From assembly GCA_030159075.1 (NCBI GenBank), contig BROG01000405.1:62001-126000 (forward strand): a DNA stretch of 64,000 bases. The letters run 5' to 3'. Below are positions 35,111-46,684 of the stretch, piece after piece. The translations under genes and the position numbers were made by a program. Source of the stretch: Atrina japonica. Lineage: Eukaryota; Mollusca; Bivalvia; Pterioida; Pinnidae. The notes under the pieces are model-generated. The model searched no databases. It was not told the DNA's origin and saw only the letters and a list, made by a program, of their open reading frames with translations. Within the stretch, counting starts at the first letter, position 1, and the number at the start of each line of letters is the position of its first letter.

Positions 35111-36495
35111 TGAAAAAAACTGCCTTGACATATGTTCATTGCTAGGTCAAAATTTTACATAGCTTATGACGCCTTAATGGAGGTGAACCATTCTTGTCGG
35201 GAGGTTAAAAACGGCGACACAATCCGTCATTTATGAAAATCTCGAAACGGTAACACCGTGAATTGCGGCGGCTAATCACAGTGACAGTAAGACATGTCAG
35301 ACGTATGGAAACTTTATTATACACAAACGTAAAGGGGTACATAAGTGTTTGATTTGTACTTCTTATAACCACTCTTCCATAACTTATCATGATTGACCAA
35401 ATCGTCCATTTACATGTATTAACATATCACTTGTTTGTTATTTTTTGGAAAATGAATTAATTACAAGATGTTGTTATTTAATCACTTGTTTGTTATTTCT
35501 ATGAAAATAAATTAATAATAAAATACCGTTAATTGATCATTATTTTGTTTTTTTATCAGATTACATAAGGTCTAGATCAAAATATAGGTAAACTGCTGCT
35601 TTAATTGAACAATGTAAAACAAAATAATTCTGCGAATAATGGAATTAAATATTGGTCTCCTGTGATAATGCATTTGTTCATTCAAATAGAAAAAAAAGCA
35701 TATTTCAGTACCGGAAGTTAAATTAAATGTATATTCAAATGTCTCGAAGAGTTCCGAATGTGTAATGACGGGTAACCACAAATGTTTATATGTGCACTGT
35801 CTTCATTGCATAGATAGTAGAAATGTTGTTTGAAAGTATTTTGAGCCTGCAACGTGAGCATTTTATAACTGGAATTTATATGACTGGCACTATAAAACTT
35901 CAGAATTATTTCAGTCAAAAACTTTCGCTAATCATAAAATCTGATTGGCTGAGCAGGCCAAGTCGAGAATATTCTCAAACTTAAATAAATTCTCAAGTTT
36001 AACGGTGCCTAGACTAGAATCTTCAAAAGAGGAACAAATTGATAAATGATGTATGGATTTTGGCAAATATCTAGCGATTGACATTTATAAAAAAAAAAAA
36101 CGCCTTGGTGATATGTTTTAACACCGGAAGTCCTGATAGCAGACGACGCAAATAATCAACGCAATTCAAATAGCAAGTTACTATTTTTATCTCTTCTGTT
36201 GCCGGTATCATTGTAGCCATTCATTGATGAGTTTAACAATACTATATTGACGAAATGGACACATAAATAGCCATAACCAAATTGCTGCCTTTTGGTCTTT
36301 CCCATGGGATTGTAAAATAAATCAGCATCCTAAGAGGAGGATTGATATTTTAGATACATTTGTAATAATTTTTAAATAATACAATGAATTATATTTTTCC
36401 GCTCCTAGAAATATTTCAAGCTAACAAAAAATGAGTAGAATTTCATATGGCGTGTAGAATATGCACATTTGAGTACGAGAAAAATTACATTCTGT
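35111..36495. other. Non-coding, minor repeats
   Basis: A 60-bp imperfect duplication around ATCACTTGTTTGTTATTT (35428 and 35480). No gene is supported. Confidence 0.4.
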
Positions 36496-36496
36496 A

Positions 36497-36680
36497 TAAA
36501 GGGAAATTTTCGCCCCCGTTTTATTTTCGCCCCTGTCGCCGCCCTCATCGTCAGTGGGCGAATTCAAAACGGTAAATTCATCTATATTTAATAATAAAAG
36601 TCTGGGTGAATTTAAAACGGGGCGAAACCGTTTGCAAGTGCATTAGGGTGAAAATAACACGGGGCGAAAATAACCCTGTA
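36497..36680. mobile_element. MITE with TTTTCGCCCC ends
   Basis: The left end AAGGGAAATTTTCGCCCCC and the inverse of the right end (CAGGGTTATTTTCGCCCCG) are terminal inverted repeats about 184 bp apart. TA flanks both sides. Confidence 0.75.
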
Positions 36681-37670
36681 TACAGTATCTAAGAAATCTG
36701 CATTCACCAAAAACATAGTATAATAGACGATACTTGTCAATTTTGTTGAATTATATTTTTATTTAATCGCGTGAGGAAGAAAAATGATATCTAACACGAG
36801 TACGTAGCGAGATGAAATAAATATTTCATTAGACAAAAATTGGCAAATATTCTATCTATTGTATTTTTCCAGTTATGTTTCGTTACCTGACGTTTTGTAT
36901 ACGTCTGCGGCTTGTGAAATGCAAAAAAATCGCTTTACGTTTTGTTTGAAATCGATCACTCTGCTACTAAGAAAATAGTGCATTCATATGGAAATATATT
37001 TAATGCTCAAAACACAAGAAATATCAACACAACAGCAACAAATTTATTTCAGATAGCAATTCATACAATATTTGATGCTTTTTTAAACATTAATTTTTCT
37101 ATCCACCTAGAAAAATATTGGCGCATTAATACAAAACTGTTCAAGTGTAAACAAATATGAGGCGCGGAGCAAAGCCGTTACATCTAAACACGCTACACTG
37201 TAGGCCTATGGAAAAGTGAGCATATCACATTCGCTATCGGGAGAATCGGATATTAGCCTAATTAATTTATAATTGGCGATGAATGTGGTTACAAAGTGCG
37301 AGTCCCATGAATCAAGCTTGTCTGATTGAATGTCTGAGCCGTAATGTGACGTTGACTTTGTGGTGTCGTGAAGGTGGTAATAACCATTGCACTGGATGTG
37401 CAATAACCAGAGAACCCTGATAATGAGCAAGCATGATTTTCTTTATATAAAACCTTTTTTTATGCCCCGATTGTGTGTACGAGATCGATGCCGTTCGCAA
37501 ACAGCTGATTGGCCGAGTGAAAATAACACATTTTATTATTGATTGTTCAATATCAAAACATACGACTTCTCTACTCTTTACACAACAATTCCACATAAAA
37601 AAGTGTGACTTTTTGGCATCATACACAAATGTTTTTTCACTAAGGGTGGTACCCGAAAATTTTAATATTT
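36681..37670. other. Non-coding, nothing recognised
   Basis: Frames of 60-104 codons on both strands overlap each other and show no domain. Confidence 0.35.
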
Positions 37671-37671
37671 A

Positions 37672-38407
37672 GTGATTGGTTATCATGATACTTATTTTGT
37701 CCAACACCACTCTGATTCTACAAATAAATACACTGAAGTTGATATAAAAATGATGCTGGAATTTCTAATAGCCAATATATTTGTAATGTTCGGAGACGTG
37801 GTCTTTCAACAAACTGTAGGCATTCCTATGGGAACCAATTGTGCCCCTTTATTGGCTGAGCTGTTCCTTTATTCATACGAAGCAGACTTCATTCAGAAAA
37901 AAACCACCACAAACACAACACCAAAGCTACAATGCTCAAGACGATATCGTTCCTGTCAACAAGACTCCATCAGTTGAGCTCCAATTTGAAAAGTATGTGA
38001 TTTTTTTCTAAAGATAAAATGGTATCATACAAGGCCAAAACTGCTGAATCAAAAGAAGAAAAAGTTAGCGGTGTCCTTTAATTGGACATTTAGACGACGT
38101 TTTGTCAATTAATAGTGACAATTTTCATACATATGTCAATGCGATATATCCCAGCGAACTAGAAATTAAAGATACAACAGAATCAAGCACATACGCATCA
38201 AACGTATACATTTTACTTGCTAAAGACACAGACGGGAAATTGGGAACTAAGCTATACGACAAATGTGACGATTTAGGCTTTCCAATCGTCAATTTTCCAC
38301 ATTTAAGTAGTAATATCCCAAAGTCACTCACATATGGAGCTTATATTTCACAAATGATCCGATATGCCAGGGCGTGTCCAACATATGAACATTTCATGTA
38401 CCGATAA
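37672..38407 (+). pseudogene. Penelope-like reverse transcriptase, disrupted
   Basis: The first part reads TEVDIKMMLEFLIANIFV, then GIPMGTNCAPLLAELFLYSY, the strongly conserved PLE motif preceding the catalytic loop. The second part reads LDDVLSINSDNF (the catalytic loop, normally YxDD, here HLDD), then YPSELEIKDT, LYDKCDDLGFPIVNFPHL and ISQMIRYARACPTYEHFMYR. Between the two parts, 37925-38040 is foreign sequence with an antisense hammerhead, which puts the halves out of frame. The N-terminal domains and GIY-YIG endonuclease are absent. Dead copy. Confidence 0.85.
37925..38040 (-). mobile_element. Antisense hammerhead-repeat fragment inside the RT
   Basis: The minus strand reads GGAGCTCAACTGATGG, GTC/GAC stem II, GGAA, CGATATCGTC and TTGAGC, i.e. 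a hammerhead (37931-37975) with A9 and one GAAA base mutated but perfect stem I. The plus-strand remainder, AAAATGGTATCATACAAGGC, is the next part of the same repeat family. Confidence 0.75.
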
Positions 38408-38519
38408 ATAACACTTTAAAATAACAAATTTATTTAATTGACAATTCTTTATATTTCGCTACCAAAATGTGAAAAATGATATTAACAATACCAGAGTGTT
38501 AGTTTTTACAAAAGAGGCG

Positions 38520-38845
38520 AAAACATGCTCAATGCGTTCGTTTCTGTCAGTAAAACGTCATCAGCTGAGCTCGAATTTGATATAAATGTATACTTCCGAA
38601 AGAAAAAGTGGTATCATACAAGGCCAAATAATAAATCTAATTGTATTGCTAAATCCGAATAAAATGGTAACATACGTGGTCAGATTGTAAATTTATTGTC
38701 ATATTCGTCTAAGAGTACCCACTGTAAAATGAATATCTTGGCTTCTGAGAAGTTTGGAATTTAAATGATGATAGCTGAGCGAAATATTACTGTAGTATCA
38801 TAAAATAATTGTCTGGTACCAAAATACCGGGTACTGAATAAAACG
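38520..38845 (-). repeat. Hammerhead-repeat monomer, inverted
   Basis: Hammerhead at 38527-38570 on the minus strand: CTGATGA and GAAA intact, stem I paired with one G-U, but the cleavage triplet is GCA instead of GTC. The rest follows the array unit to GGTATTTTGGTACC-type sequence. Confidence 0.75.
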
Positions 38846-39154
38846 ATTTCTTGAGATATGATGTTTTTGTTTATTAACAATCTAGCTGAAAAATATGGAA
38901 CTTAGGCATAGGGATATTTTAATACGAACGATACGTCTGAAAAAAGGGTCTTCGCAAGACGATGCAATCCATTCTGAAAAAAGTATTAGCTGTTCTACAC
39001 ATATTGCAGTATCTGTAGTAGGAATTTTATACACTAGTAATTAATGATTTTGTTTCTTGTTTTTGTTTTTGGTATTTATTTTTATTTACTTTTTAGAGCT
39101 TATGATGACGTCATCACAAATAACAATAATATAGAAATATCAGTTACCGAATTA

Positions 39155-40290
39155 TAAATCTTGAGGATGTCTATGACACATATAGAAATCTGGTGAATAT
39201 TGGACAAACATGGGCCTCTGTGGAAATCCGGAGTTGGTATCCCATGTTGACCGGTCACATCCAACGCGAGGCTACAGTCAAAGTCAGTATCCCATGTTGA
39301 CCGGTCACATCCAACGCGAGGCTAGTCAAAGTCAGTATCCCATGTTGACCGGTCACATCCAACGCGAGGCTACAGTCAAAGTCAGTATCCCATGTTGACC
39401 GGTCACATCCAACGCGAGGCTACAGTCAAAGTCAGTATCCCATGTTGACCGGTCACATCCAACGCGAGGCTACAGTCAAAGTCAGTGTCCCATGTTGACC
39501 GGTCACATCCAACGCGAGGCTACAGTCAAAAGTCAGTATCCCATGTTGACCGGTCCACATGTCCAAACGCGAGGCTACAGTCAAAGTCAGTATCCCATGT
39601 TGACCGGTCACATCCAACGCGAGGCTACAGTCAAAGTCAGTATCCCGTGTTGACCGGTCACATCCAACGCGAGGCTACAGTCAAAGTCAGTATCCCATGT
39701 TGACCGGTCACATCCAACGCGAGGCTACAGTCAAAGTCAGTATCCCATGTTGACCGGTCACATCCAACGTGAGGCTACAGTCAAAGTCAGTATCCCATGT
39801 TGACCGGTCACATCCAACGCGAGGCTACAGTCAAAGTCAGTATCCCATGTTGACCCGGTCACATCCAACGCGAGGCTACAGTCAAAGTCAGTATCCCATG
39901 TTGACCGGTCACATCCAACGTGAGGCTACAGTCAAAGTCAGTATCCCATGTTGACCGGTCACATCCAACGCGAGGCTACAGTCAAAGTCAGTATCCCATG
40001 TTGACCGGTCACATCCAACGCGAGGCTACAGTCAAAGTCAGTATCCCATGTTGACCGGTCACATCAACGTGAGGCTACAGTCAAAGTCAGTATCCCATGT
40101 TGACCGGTCACATCCAACGCGAGGCTACAGTCAAATTCAAATGAAATAAACGAGGTACGCATCCTCGTCACAATTGGTTCAGACCACTCAACAACCGCTA
40201 TCGGACAGGTCCTGGTAACTCAACATTTCATGAGTAATCGCAGACAAGACTATTATACCGACCGTAAAATTTGCGTAACGTAACCGTTTA
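39155..40290 (-). mobile_element. Penelope-like 3' end expanded by a minisatellite
   Basis: The flanks are the usual PLE tail (AAATCTGGTGAATATTGGAC on the left) and coding end (CAACATTTCATG, CGCAGACAAGACTATTATAC and CCGACCGTAAAATTTGCG on the right). In place of one copy of the segment CATGTTGACCGGTCACATCC there are about 18. Confidence 0.85.
39236..40134. repeat. 50-bp minisatellite, about 18 copies
   Basis: The unit runs GTATCCCATGTTGACCGGTC, ACATCCAACGCGAGGCTACA, GTCAAAGTCA. Copies are nearly identical, with a few one- to three-base differences (for example at 39534-39566 and 40065). Confidence 0.95.
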
Positions 40291-41129
40291 TTAATCATTT
40301 GTCTGCATGCAATAATTCGGTATTACTTTTTTCGGTCTTTTTCGAGGAAGATGCATTTGTAAGCATAATATTTGTCTTCAGAGGAAGAAAACATTTTATG
40401 ATACAAAAGAAAATAGAAATTTAAGATAAAAAATCTGCAAAAACATTTTATCTATTTACAGGACAAACGTTTTATAAACAATAATTCTTATCAATGGTCT
40501 GGCGGATTTCTGGATCAAGCCACGGGAGAAAAGTTAATTTTATGATGTAGATACATGTATACCTTAAAAAATATCTTCAAGTCACGCACCTAATAAACGT
40601 TCGACGTATTTAGAAACATGGTGTATTTATATCTTAACATTTTGTCTTTAATCAGAAATCTCAAAATATCTCTGATGTCTTAGATCAGTTTCTATCGCGA
40701 CTGTTTGTACAATGATTACAGCAATCAATGGCCAATATTTGATGTTCGCTATTAACTAAAGACATTACATACCTGACCTCATAGAAACCTGGCAATGTAA
40801 TCAATAATGTATGTCGTCTAATGTGCTACATGTAAATACAGAAATCAATTGATTTATTTATTGATTTTGGTTAATGGTGCAGGTAAATGCTGTAACCGTG
40901 TAGAATTATTAAGTATCAGAAATGAGTTTTTTGTTCTCTTGTAATATTTATGATACTATTTCCCTAATACTTACAGACGGGAAATGGAGCTTCGGTAATA
41001 TTCGGGAAATAAAACCATTAAAGCATATCGAGATTAGGGTCCCAATTTATTGTCACAAACGCAGACTTTATGTAGATTTATCATTTTTGAGCATCATCTG
41101 TCTCAATCAAGTAACCAAATGTAATTTGG
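40291..41129. other. Non-coding, nothing recognised
   Basis: No supported feature. Confidence 0.4.
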
Positions 41130-41700
41130 TTAGGGGTTCTCCGTGGCCGCATTACGCGCTGTGAATCATGAAGTCTCTTGAGCCGGCCTGGCTCAGTCGG
41201 TAGCGCGCTCGACTCTGGATCGTGAGGTCGTGAGTTCGAGTCCCGCCGGCGACAGGTTGGTTTCCTGTCTTTCGGATGAGACAGTAAAAGCTGGAGGTCC
41301 CGTGTCACAGTAGGTGTTGGCACGTTAAAGAACCCTACTGCTCAATGGCCGTAAGTGCCGAGCATAGGTCAAAATTTGAAGCCCTTCACCGGCATTTGGT
41401 GACGTCTCCATATGAGTGAAATATTCTCGAGTGGGACGTTAAACAACAATAAACAAACAAACAAACAATGAAGTCTCTCATTTCTAGTCATCGCTGGTTC
41501 GAGCCCTAGCTGGAACCTAAGCTGATTTTTGTGATAAAGTTTGCCAGTTTACTTGTGGCACCCCGGTGGTCTCTCCCCAGGTACATTGTAACAAGAATAC
41601 CGATTGTCTCGTCCCGTGTAACCGGGTTCTCTCCTCCACCAATAAAATATGACCGTCACCATTAAATATTATTTAACGTGGCGTAAAACAATATTCAAAA
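41130..41700 (+). repeat. SINE-B split by a SINE-A
   Basis: The SINE-B head GGGGTTCTCCGTGGCCGC...ATGAAGTCTCT stops at 41178 and resumes at 41468 with ATGAAGTCTCTCATTTCTAG, then the usual body to GGCGTAAAACAATATTC. A 30-bp extra segment is present around 41591-41620. Confidence 0.85.
41168..41478 (+). mobile_element. Full-length SINE-A with 11-bp target duplication
   Basis: ATGAAGTCTCT at 41168-41178 and 41468-41478 flanks a 289-bp SINE-A: head GCCGGCCTGGCTCAGTCGG with B-box GAGTTCGAGTCCC, body, and tail (AAAC)n. The cleanest copy in the window. Confidence 0.95.
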
Positions 41701-41704
41701 TTTT

Positions 41705-42335
41705 CAAATATAATTTTGACTTACAGTCGAAAGTCTTATTGCTTTATGCAAGTGCACGTTCTTTCGTGTGAACTATTGCGATCTATAGTCGTTAGTCATA
41801 TCGTAACGTGCAGTTGCGTGTTTCACCGTGTGATCTTTTGAGATCTGTAGTCGTTAGTCGTATTGCAACGTGCATGTGCGTTCACTCGTGTGTATGACCT
41901 ATTGCAATCTGTAGACGTTAATCATATGTGAACCTGCAATTTGCTAGTTTCCTCGTGTTCTGTATTTCAATTTGTAACCGTTAGTCGTATTGTGACGTTA
42001 AGTTGTTTGTTCCCTCGTGTGACCAATTGCAGTTTTTTAGTCGTTGGTCATTTTGTAACATGCAGGTCTGCTTCCCCTCGTGTGATCTGTTGCGATCTGT
42101 AGGCGTTAGTCATATTGCGACGTGCATGTGCGTTCACTCGTGAGTATGACCTATTGCAATCTGTAGCCGTTAGTCATATGTGGACCTGCATTTGGTTCTT
42201 TCATCGTCTTCCATATTTCATTTTGTAGTCGTTAGTCGTATTGTGACGTGAAGTTGCTCGAACCCTCGTGTGACCAATTGCATTTTGTAGTCGTTGGTCA
42301 CATTGTAACATGCAGGTGCGCGACCCCTTGTATGA
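41705..42335. repeat. 63-bp satellite with 252-bp higher-order period
   Basis: About ten diverged units built on TAGTCGTTAGTCGTATTG, ACGTGCA and CTCGTGTGA. GTGCGTTCACTCGTG plus TATGACCTATTGCAATCTGT recurs after 252 bp (41876 and 42128), so units four apart match better than neighbours. Confidence 0.8.
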
Positions 42336-42609
42336 TCTATTGATATATAACAAACTGAAAGATAACGCGACTAACTCAGTGGTAAAAAGCGTAAAATTTA
42401 ACCGAAACACACAAGAAATTATTCAACAATTTATACCTAACCATATGTGTCTTACTTTAGAATTGGGGGCCATTATATATCAGGTTATTACATTAAATAT
42501 CATAAACGTAATACCAAAGTTATAGCCAAAATAAAAACAAAACAAAAACAAAAGCAATATTTATGCTCAAGACTGAAAAAAAATATATCTTAACTTTTGG
42601 TGGGTTTAG

Positions 42610-43110
42610 AATTTAAACGCTGCTAACCATTCGGATCGTTTCTGTCTATTAGACTTCATCATTTAAGCTCTAATTTAAAATATATGTAAAGTTCCGAAAC
42701 AGAAAGTGGTATCATACAAGGCCACAAAATAACCTAAATGGATTCCAAAAATGGTTTAATTAATAGTAAACACTTTACAAATTGATGACTGTCTTAGCAT
42801 TTGAGGAATTTAAACAGTGATATCCAATCGAAATGCTACTTTAGTATAAAATAACCAGCTATTACCGAAATTACAGGTACTTGGTTCATATTTACTCTCG
42901 GGGACTCAAACGGTCCACCAGCAGTGACAACGACCTAGTGCTTGTAAATATCATAAACAGAATACCAAAGTTATCAGACGATAGTTTTGTCAATAAGGCT
43001 TCACTAGTTGATATGGAATTTTTATAGATAAAGAGTTCGTTCCGAAACAGAAAAGTTGCATCAAACAAGTCCAGAGTGTAAACCTAAACCTAGATGCATT
43101 GCCAAATCCG
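42610..43110 (-). repeat. Hammerhead-repeat dimer remnant, inverted
   Basis: One and a half monomers. Hammerhead remnants lie at about 42628-42668 (core ATGATGA, stem II perfect) and about 42965-43013 (CTAGTGA, ATCGTC). They are roughly 340 bp apart and both are mutated in the core. Confidence 0.7.
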
Positions 43111-43206
43111 TCTTAGAGTACAGACCCATAGAAGGCGGGTGACTGAGGGGAGTTCTTCAATTTATTGGCAGTGCATGGTTATAATTAATTTATTATTACA
43201 CACGTA

Positions 43207-43406
43207 TTGTTTCCTGTCGTCTGTGTGTGTTTATGTGTATGTCTGTCTGTGTATATGTGTCTGTGTCCGTGTGTCTGTGTCTCAGTGTGTGTATGTGTGT
43301 GTGTATGTGACTGTGTCTATGTGTATGTCTGTCTGTGTGTCTGTGTCCGTGTGTCTGTGTCTGTGTCTCTGTGTGCAGTGTCTGTGTGTCTCAGTGTGTG
43401 TGTGAG

Positions 43407-43474
<68 letters not shown>
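43207..43474. repeat. TGTG/CTGT-rich and (TC)n tract
   Basis: About 200 bp of imperfect TG with CTG and ATG interruptions, then (TC)n to 43474. Long frames on both strands here are repeat artefacts. Confidence 0.9.
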
Positions 43475-43477
<3 letters not shown>

Positions 43478-43902
43478 AATATTCTGGTGAGTCTTTGGAA
43501 TTTGTCCAAGTGGTTAATCAATTTAAATGTCCTTGAATATCTTCCGATTGTTTTTTTCACACAAAAATGCCCATGTTTATTATAATCCGACTTCTCATTT
43601 TCTATTTGATGATATATTAGCCTATAACAAGGACTTTATTGGCTTTTTTAGTTAAAATGCAGTATTATTCTGTATTTTAGAGCGATCATATTTCCTTTAC
43701 TTTACTTCAATCAAATCAATGTCTTACAAAGTCCCATTATATTCGACAAACACAATGATTATATGAAAATTGATTACAATACAAGTCATACAGATATACA
43801 CTTGATTTATGTAACGAACACAAACTCACGTGCATATAAACACGACGAATGATAAGTCGCATGTATCGGTTGATAAAATTATATTATTCATCGTGTTTTG
43901 CA
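43475..43902. other. Non-coding, nothing recognised
   Basis: No supported feature. Confidence 0.4.
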
Positions 43903-44040
43903 GGTGAAGAAGCGAGTCTCATCTTTGTCCTGTTTGTATTCGAATTATTACACTTTATCCTCCTCACTGTTCACGGAAATATGATACACAAGAAAAAACA
44001 TTCGTACAAAAATAAAAAACTACCTCAGCAGTTGCTATAA
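43903..44040 (+). CDS. Possible last exon with membrane segment
   Basis: A good acceptor TTCATCGTGTTTTGCAG precedes a frame reading EEASLIFVLFVFELLHFILL, a plausible transmembrane helix, then a basic tail (KKKHSYKNKK) and TAA. No partner exon was found upstream and no family is recognised. It may be chance. Confidence 0.2.
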   Translation, partial: GEEASLIFVLFVFELLHFILLTVHGNMIHKKKHSYKNKKLPQQLL

Positions 44041-44860
44041 ATATATATATAACATATATAACACGAAATAAGATTAGGCTAACTCAACAGTTGAGATATG
44101 TAGATATATATATAACGAGAAATAACATTAGACTAACTCAACAGTTGATATATGTAATATATATATAACGAGAAATAACATTAGACTAACTCAACAGTTG
44201 AGATATGTAATATATATATATATAACAAGAAATAACATTAGGCTCACTCAATAGTTGAGATATGTAATATGTAATATAATAACAAGAAATAACATTAGGC
44301 TCACTCAACAGTTGAGATATGTAGATATAAAGCATATATAACAAGAAATAACATTAGGCTCACTCAATAGTTGAGATATGTAATATGTAATATAATAACC
44401 AGAAATAACATAAGTCTAACTCAACCGTTGAGATATGTAGATATATAGCATATGTAACAAGAAATAACATTAGACTAACTCAACAGTTGAGATATGTAGA
44501 TATATAGCATATGTAACAAGAAATAACATTGGACTAACTCAACAGTTGAGATATGTAGATATAGAGCATATGTAACAAGAAATAACATTGGACTAACTCA
44601 ACAGCTGAGATATGTAGATATATAGCATATGTAACAAGAAATAACATTATACTAACTCAACAGCTGAGATATATAGCATATGTAACAAGAAGATAAGGCT
44701 AACTCAACAGTTGAGATACATAAATAATAAGAAATAACTTTAGTCTGATTCAACAGTAGATATATAACAAGAAATAACAACACAATAACAGTTGAGTTAG
44801 CCTAATGTTATTTCTTGTTATACATATTATATATCTATATATCTCAACTGTTGAATTGTT
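44041..44860. repeat. 60-bp tandem repeat ending in an inverted unit
   Basis: About 12 units of TAACAAGAAATAACATTAG plus CTCAACAGTTGAG (itself a palindrome) and a variable TA-rich spacer. After about 44775 the order reverses (GAGTTAGCCTAATGTTATTT, CTTGTTATA), so the end can fold back on the array. Confidence 0.9.
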
Positions 44861-45045
44861 CAGTTACAAGTGAAAAGTGCCAAACCAGGGTTTCTCAAGC
44901 AATTTTCACAAAATATATAGAAATTTAAGAATTTTTATGCCTGTGTATATCTCCTTTTTTGTTATTGTATATCAACCTTAGTAGTAAAAAAGGAAGAACA
45001 ATTTGAATAAAACACAGCTAATGTCCCTTTAAATAAAGAAGGACA
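44861..45045 (-). repeat. Dispersed repeat R, inverted copy
   Basis: AAGTGCCAAACCAGGGTTTC, AAGCAATTTTCACAAAATAT and GCCTGTGTATAT match 12290-12625 in reverse. Confidence 0.75.
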
Positions 45046-45368
45046 ATGTATATACATTGTATATATTACTGTTGAAAGTGACACTCGAAATCAAAATGTC
45101 TGCCTATGATGGGTCTTAATGCAAATATTCACTTCCGACAATTATTTAAATCACTCCTCGATTAGGTCAATAGGCCTGCCTGCTTGTCTCGATGCCGTTA
45201 TGTCGGACACGCTTGGTTAGGACACTGTCTTTTCATCTGTACAGTAATAATTATTTTGACTCAGGGGTTTTGAGATTGAAATATAAAGAAATTTATGAAT
45301 CGGGACTTCGAATTGACTTCGAGATTTCAAGAACCTTAATGTTAAAATCATTAAGTATCAGTTATTGT
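45046..45368. other. Non-coding, nothing recognised
   Basis: No supported feature. Confidence 0.4.
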
Positions 45369-45515
45369 TAGAAAGTTTGCTAGTTTACTTGCAGTAGGCC
45401 GGTGGTCTCTACCCGGGTTCATTTTAACCCCGTTCTCGCCTCCACCATTCAAACCTGGCCGCCACAATGTAACTGAAAAAATGTTGAGTGTGGGGCAACA
45501 CACCACTCAAACAAA
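45369..45515 (+). repeat. SINE-B body fragment
   Basis: AGAAAGTTTGCTAGTTTACT, GGCCGGTGGTCTCTACCCGG and GTAACTGAAAAAATGTTGAG in order. Confidence 0.8.
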
Positions 45516-46285
45516 ACAAACCTAAAATGGCCTAAACAATCGCTCTTGAGATGGTCGTTACTGTCATTCATAAGTTGCATTAGAATTTTTCTAAATAGAT
45601 GCATGCAATGTAGAACACAACCAAATCGTTTATATTACTTCTGTTGTACTTAGCATCTTATCGTAATGTTTGACACGTAACACTGCGCTAAAGCTGTCAC
45701 TGTTGGGATAATCCAAGGTTTTAATGTAATTAATATCAACTACTGCTTGGTTTCATGTTTATATCACGTTGCGTAAAGCGTGATATGGAGACAAGATATT
45801 TACAAAACTCGTGACTTTTCTCTTAAATCATTGAGACAAGTAGGATGTACGGCCATGCCAATATTCAATTCCTTTGTACGTTGTTTCCTTCCATACAAAA
45901 ACCTCATGTCTGTCGCAGTTTATATTTCCTTTGCTATTTTCATACCGACAAATGTATTATAACATGCCAATCGAACTCGTTCATAGCCGTCTGGAAACAC
46001 ATTTTGCATTATATATAATCATTGAACGGAAATTTACAGCTGAAAAAGAGGTGTATCAAAATCGATCTAATTATCTTAGTAACTAAATACACGTGACAAA
46101 AATAATCACCGCGCATAGAGTCAGGAGGGAGAAAAAACGTGAAAATCACAACATCCATATATAGCATATACATTCATTATGCATTTACCATAATGTTCCC
46201 ATTCATAACTAAACAAGTTTCTCAGTATTTATGGCACTTCACATAGCTGACGCTGTGCTCGTATTGTTTTACGTATAACCACCTA
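45516..46285. other. Non-coding, nothing recognised
   Basis: No supported feature. Confidence 0.4.
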
Positions 46286-46289
46286 AATT

Positions 46290-46500
46290 TGTGATGATGA
46301 TGATGATGATGATGATGATGTATGCAATACGACCCGGGTTCGATCCTTCGATTTGACAGGGAAGTGTGTGAGATGGTATGGGGGTCGCCAAGTCGGACAC
46401 TTGGGTTTTCTGTGGGTACTCCGGTTTCCTCCCAGCACGCCAACATCATAACCAACGAGAGATATGACTACACGATGATATATATCAATCCTTTTAAAAT
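46290..46500 (+). repeat. (GAT)n and a SINE with the second tRNA-like head
   Basis: About 30 bp of GAT, then ACCCGGGTTCGATCCTTCG and GACAGGGAAGTGTGTGAGAT. This is the same head as the SINE at 61550, but with a different body (CGGTTTCCTCCCAGCACGCC). Confidence 0.65.
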
Positions 46501-46529
46501 AAATACAGTTTAAACTTAAATAAAATATG

Positions 46530-46625
46530 TGTTAGTTCAGACGATTCAAAAATAGCTACCGAACAGGTAACTCAACATTTCAATTATTGAAACAGAGTAA
46601 TTGCAAACAAGGTTTTATATTAATG
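46530..46625 (-). mobile_element. Penelope-like coding-end scrap
   Basis: TACCGAACAGGTAACTCAAC, ATTGAAACAGAGTAATTGC matches the end of the RT frame and start of the 3' UTR seen inverted at 49.6 kb. Confidence 0.6.
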
Positions 46626-46684
46626 TTCTTTTTACAGTACAAATATGTAGCATCAACTGTGTGTAATCCAAAAATGAATAATAT

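Noticed and set aside
39236..40134. Regular 50-bp repeats as a CRISPR-like array
   Set aside because: The units are contiguous with no unique spacers, and the host is a eukaryote; it is a minisatellite within a retroelement tail.
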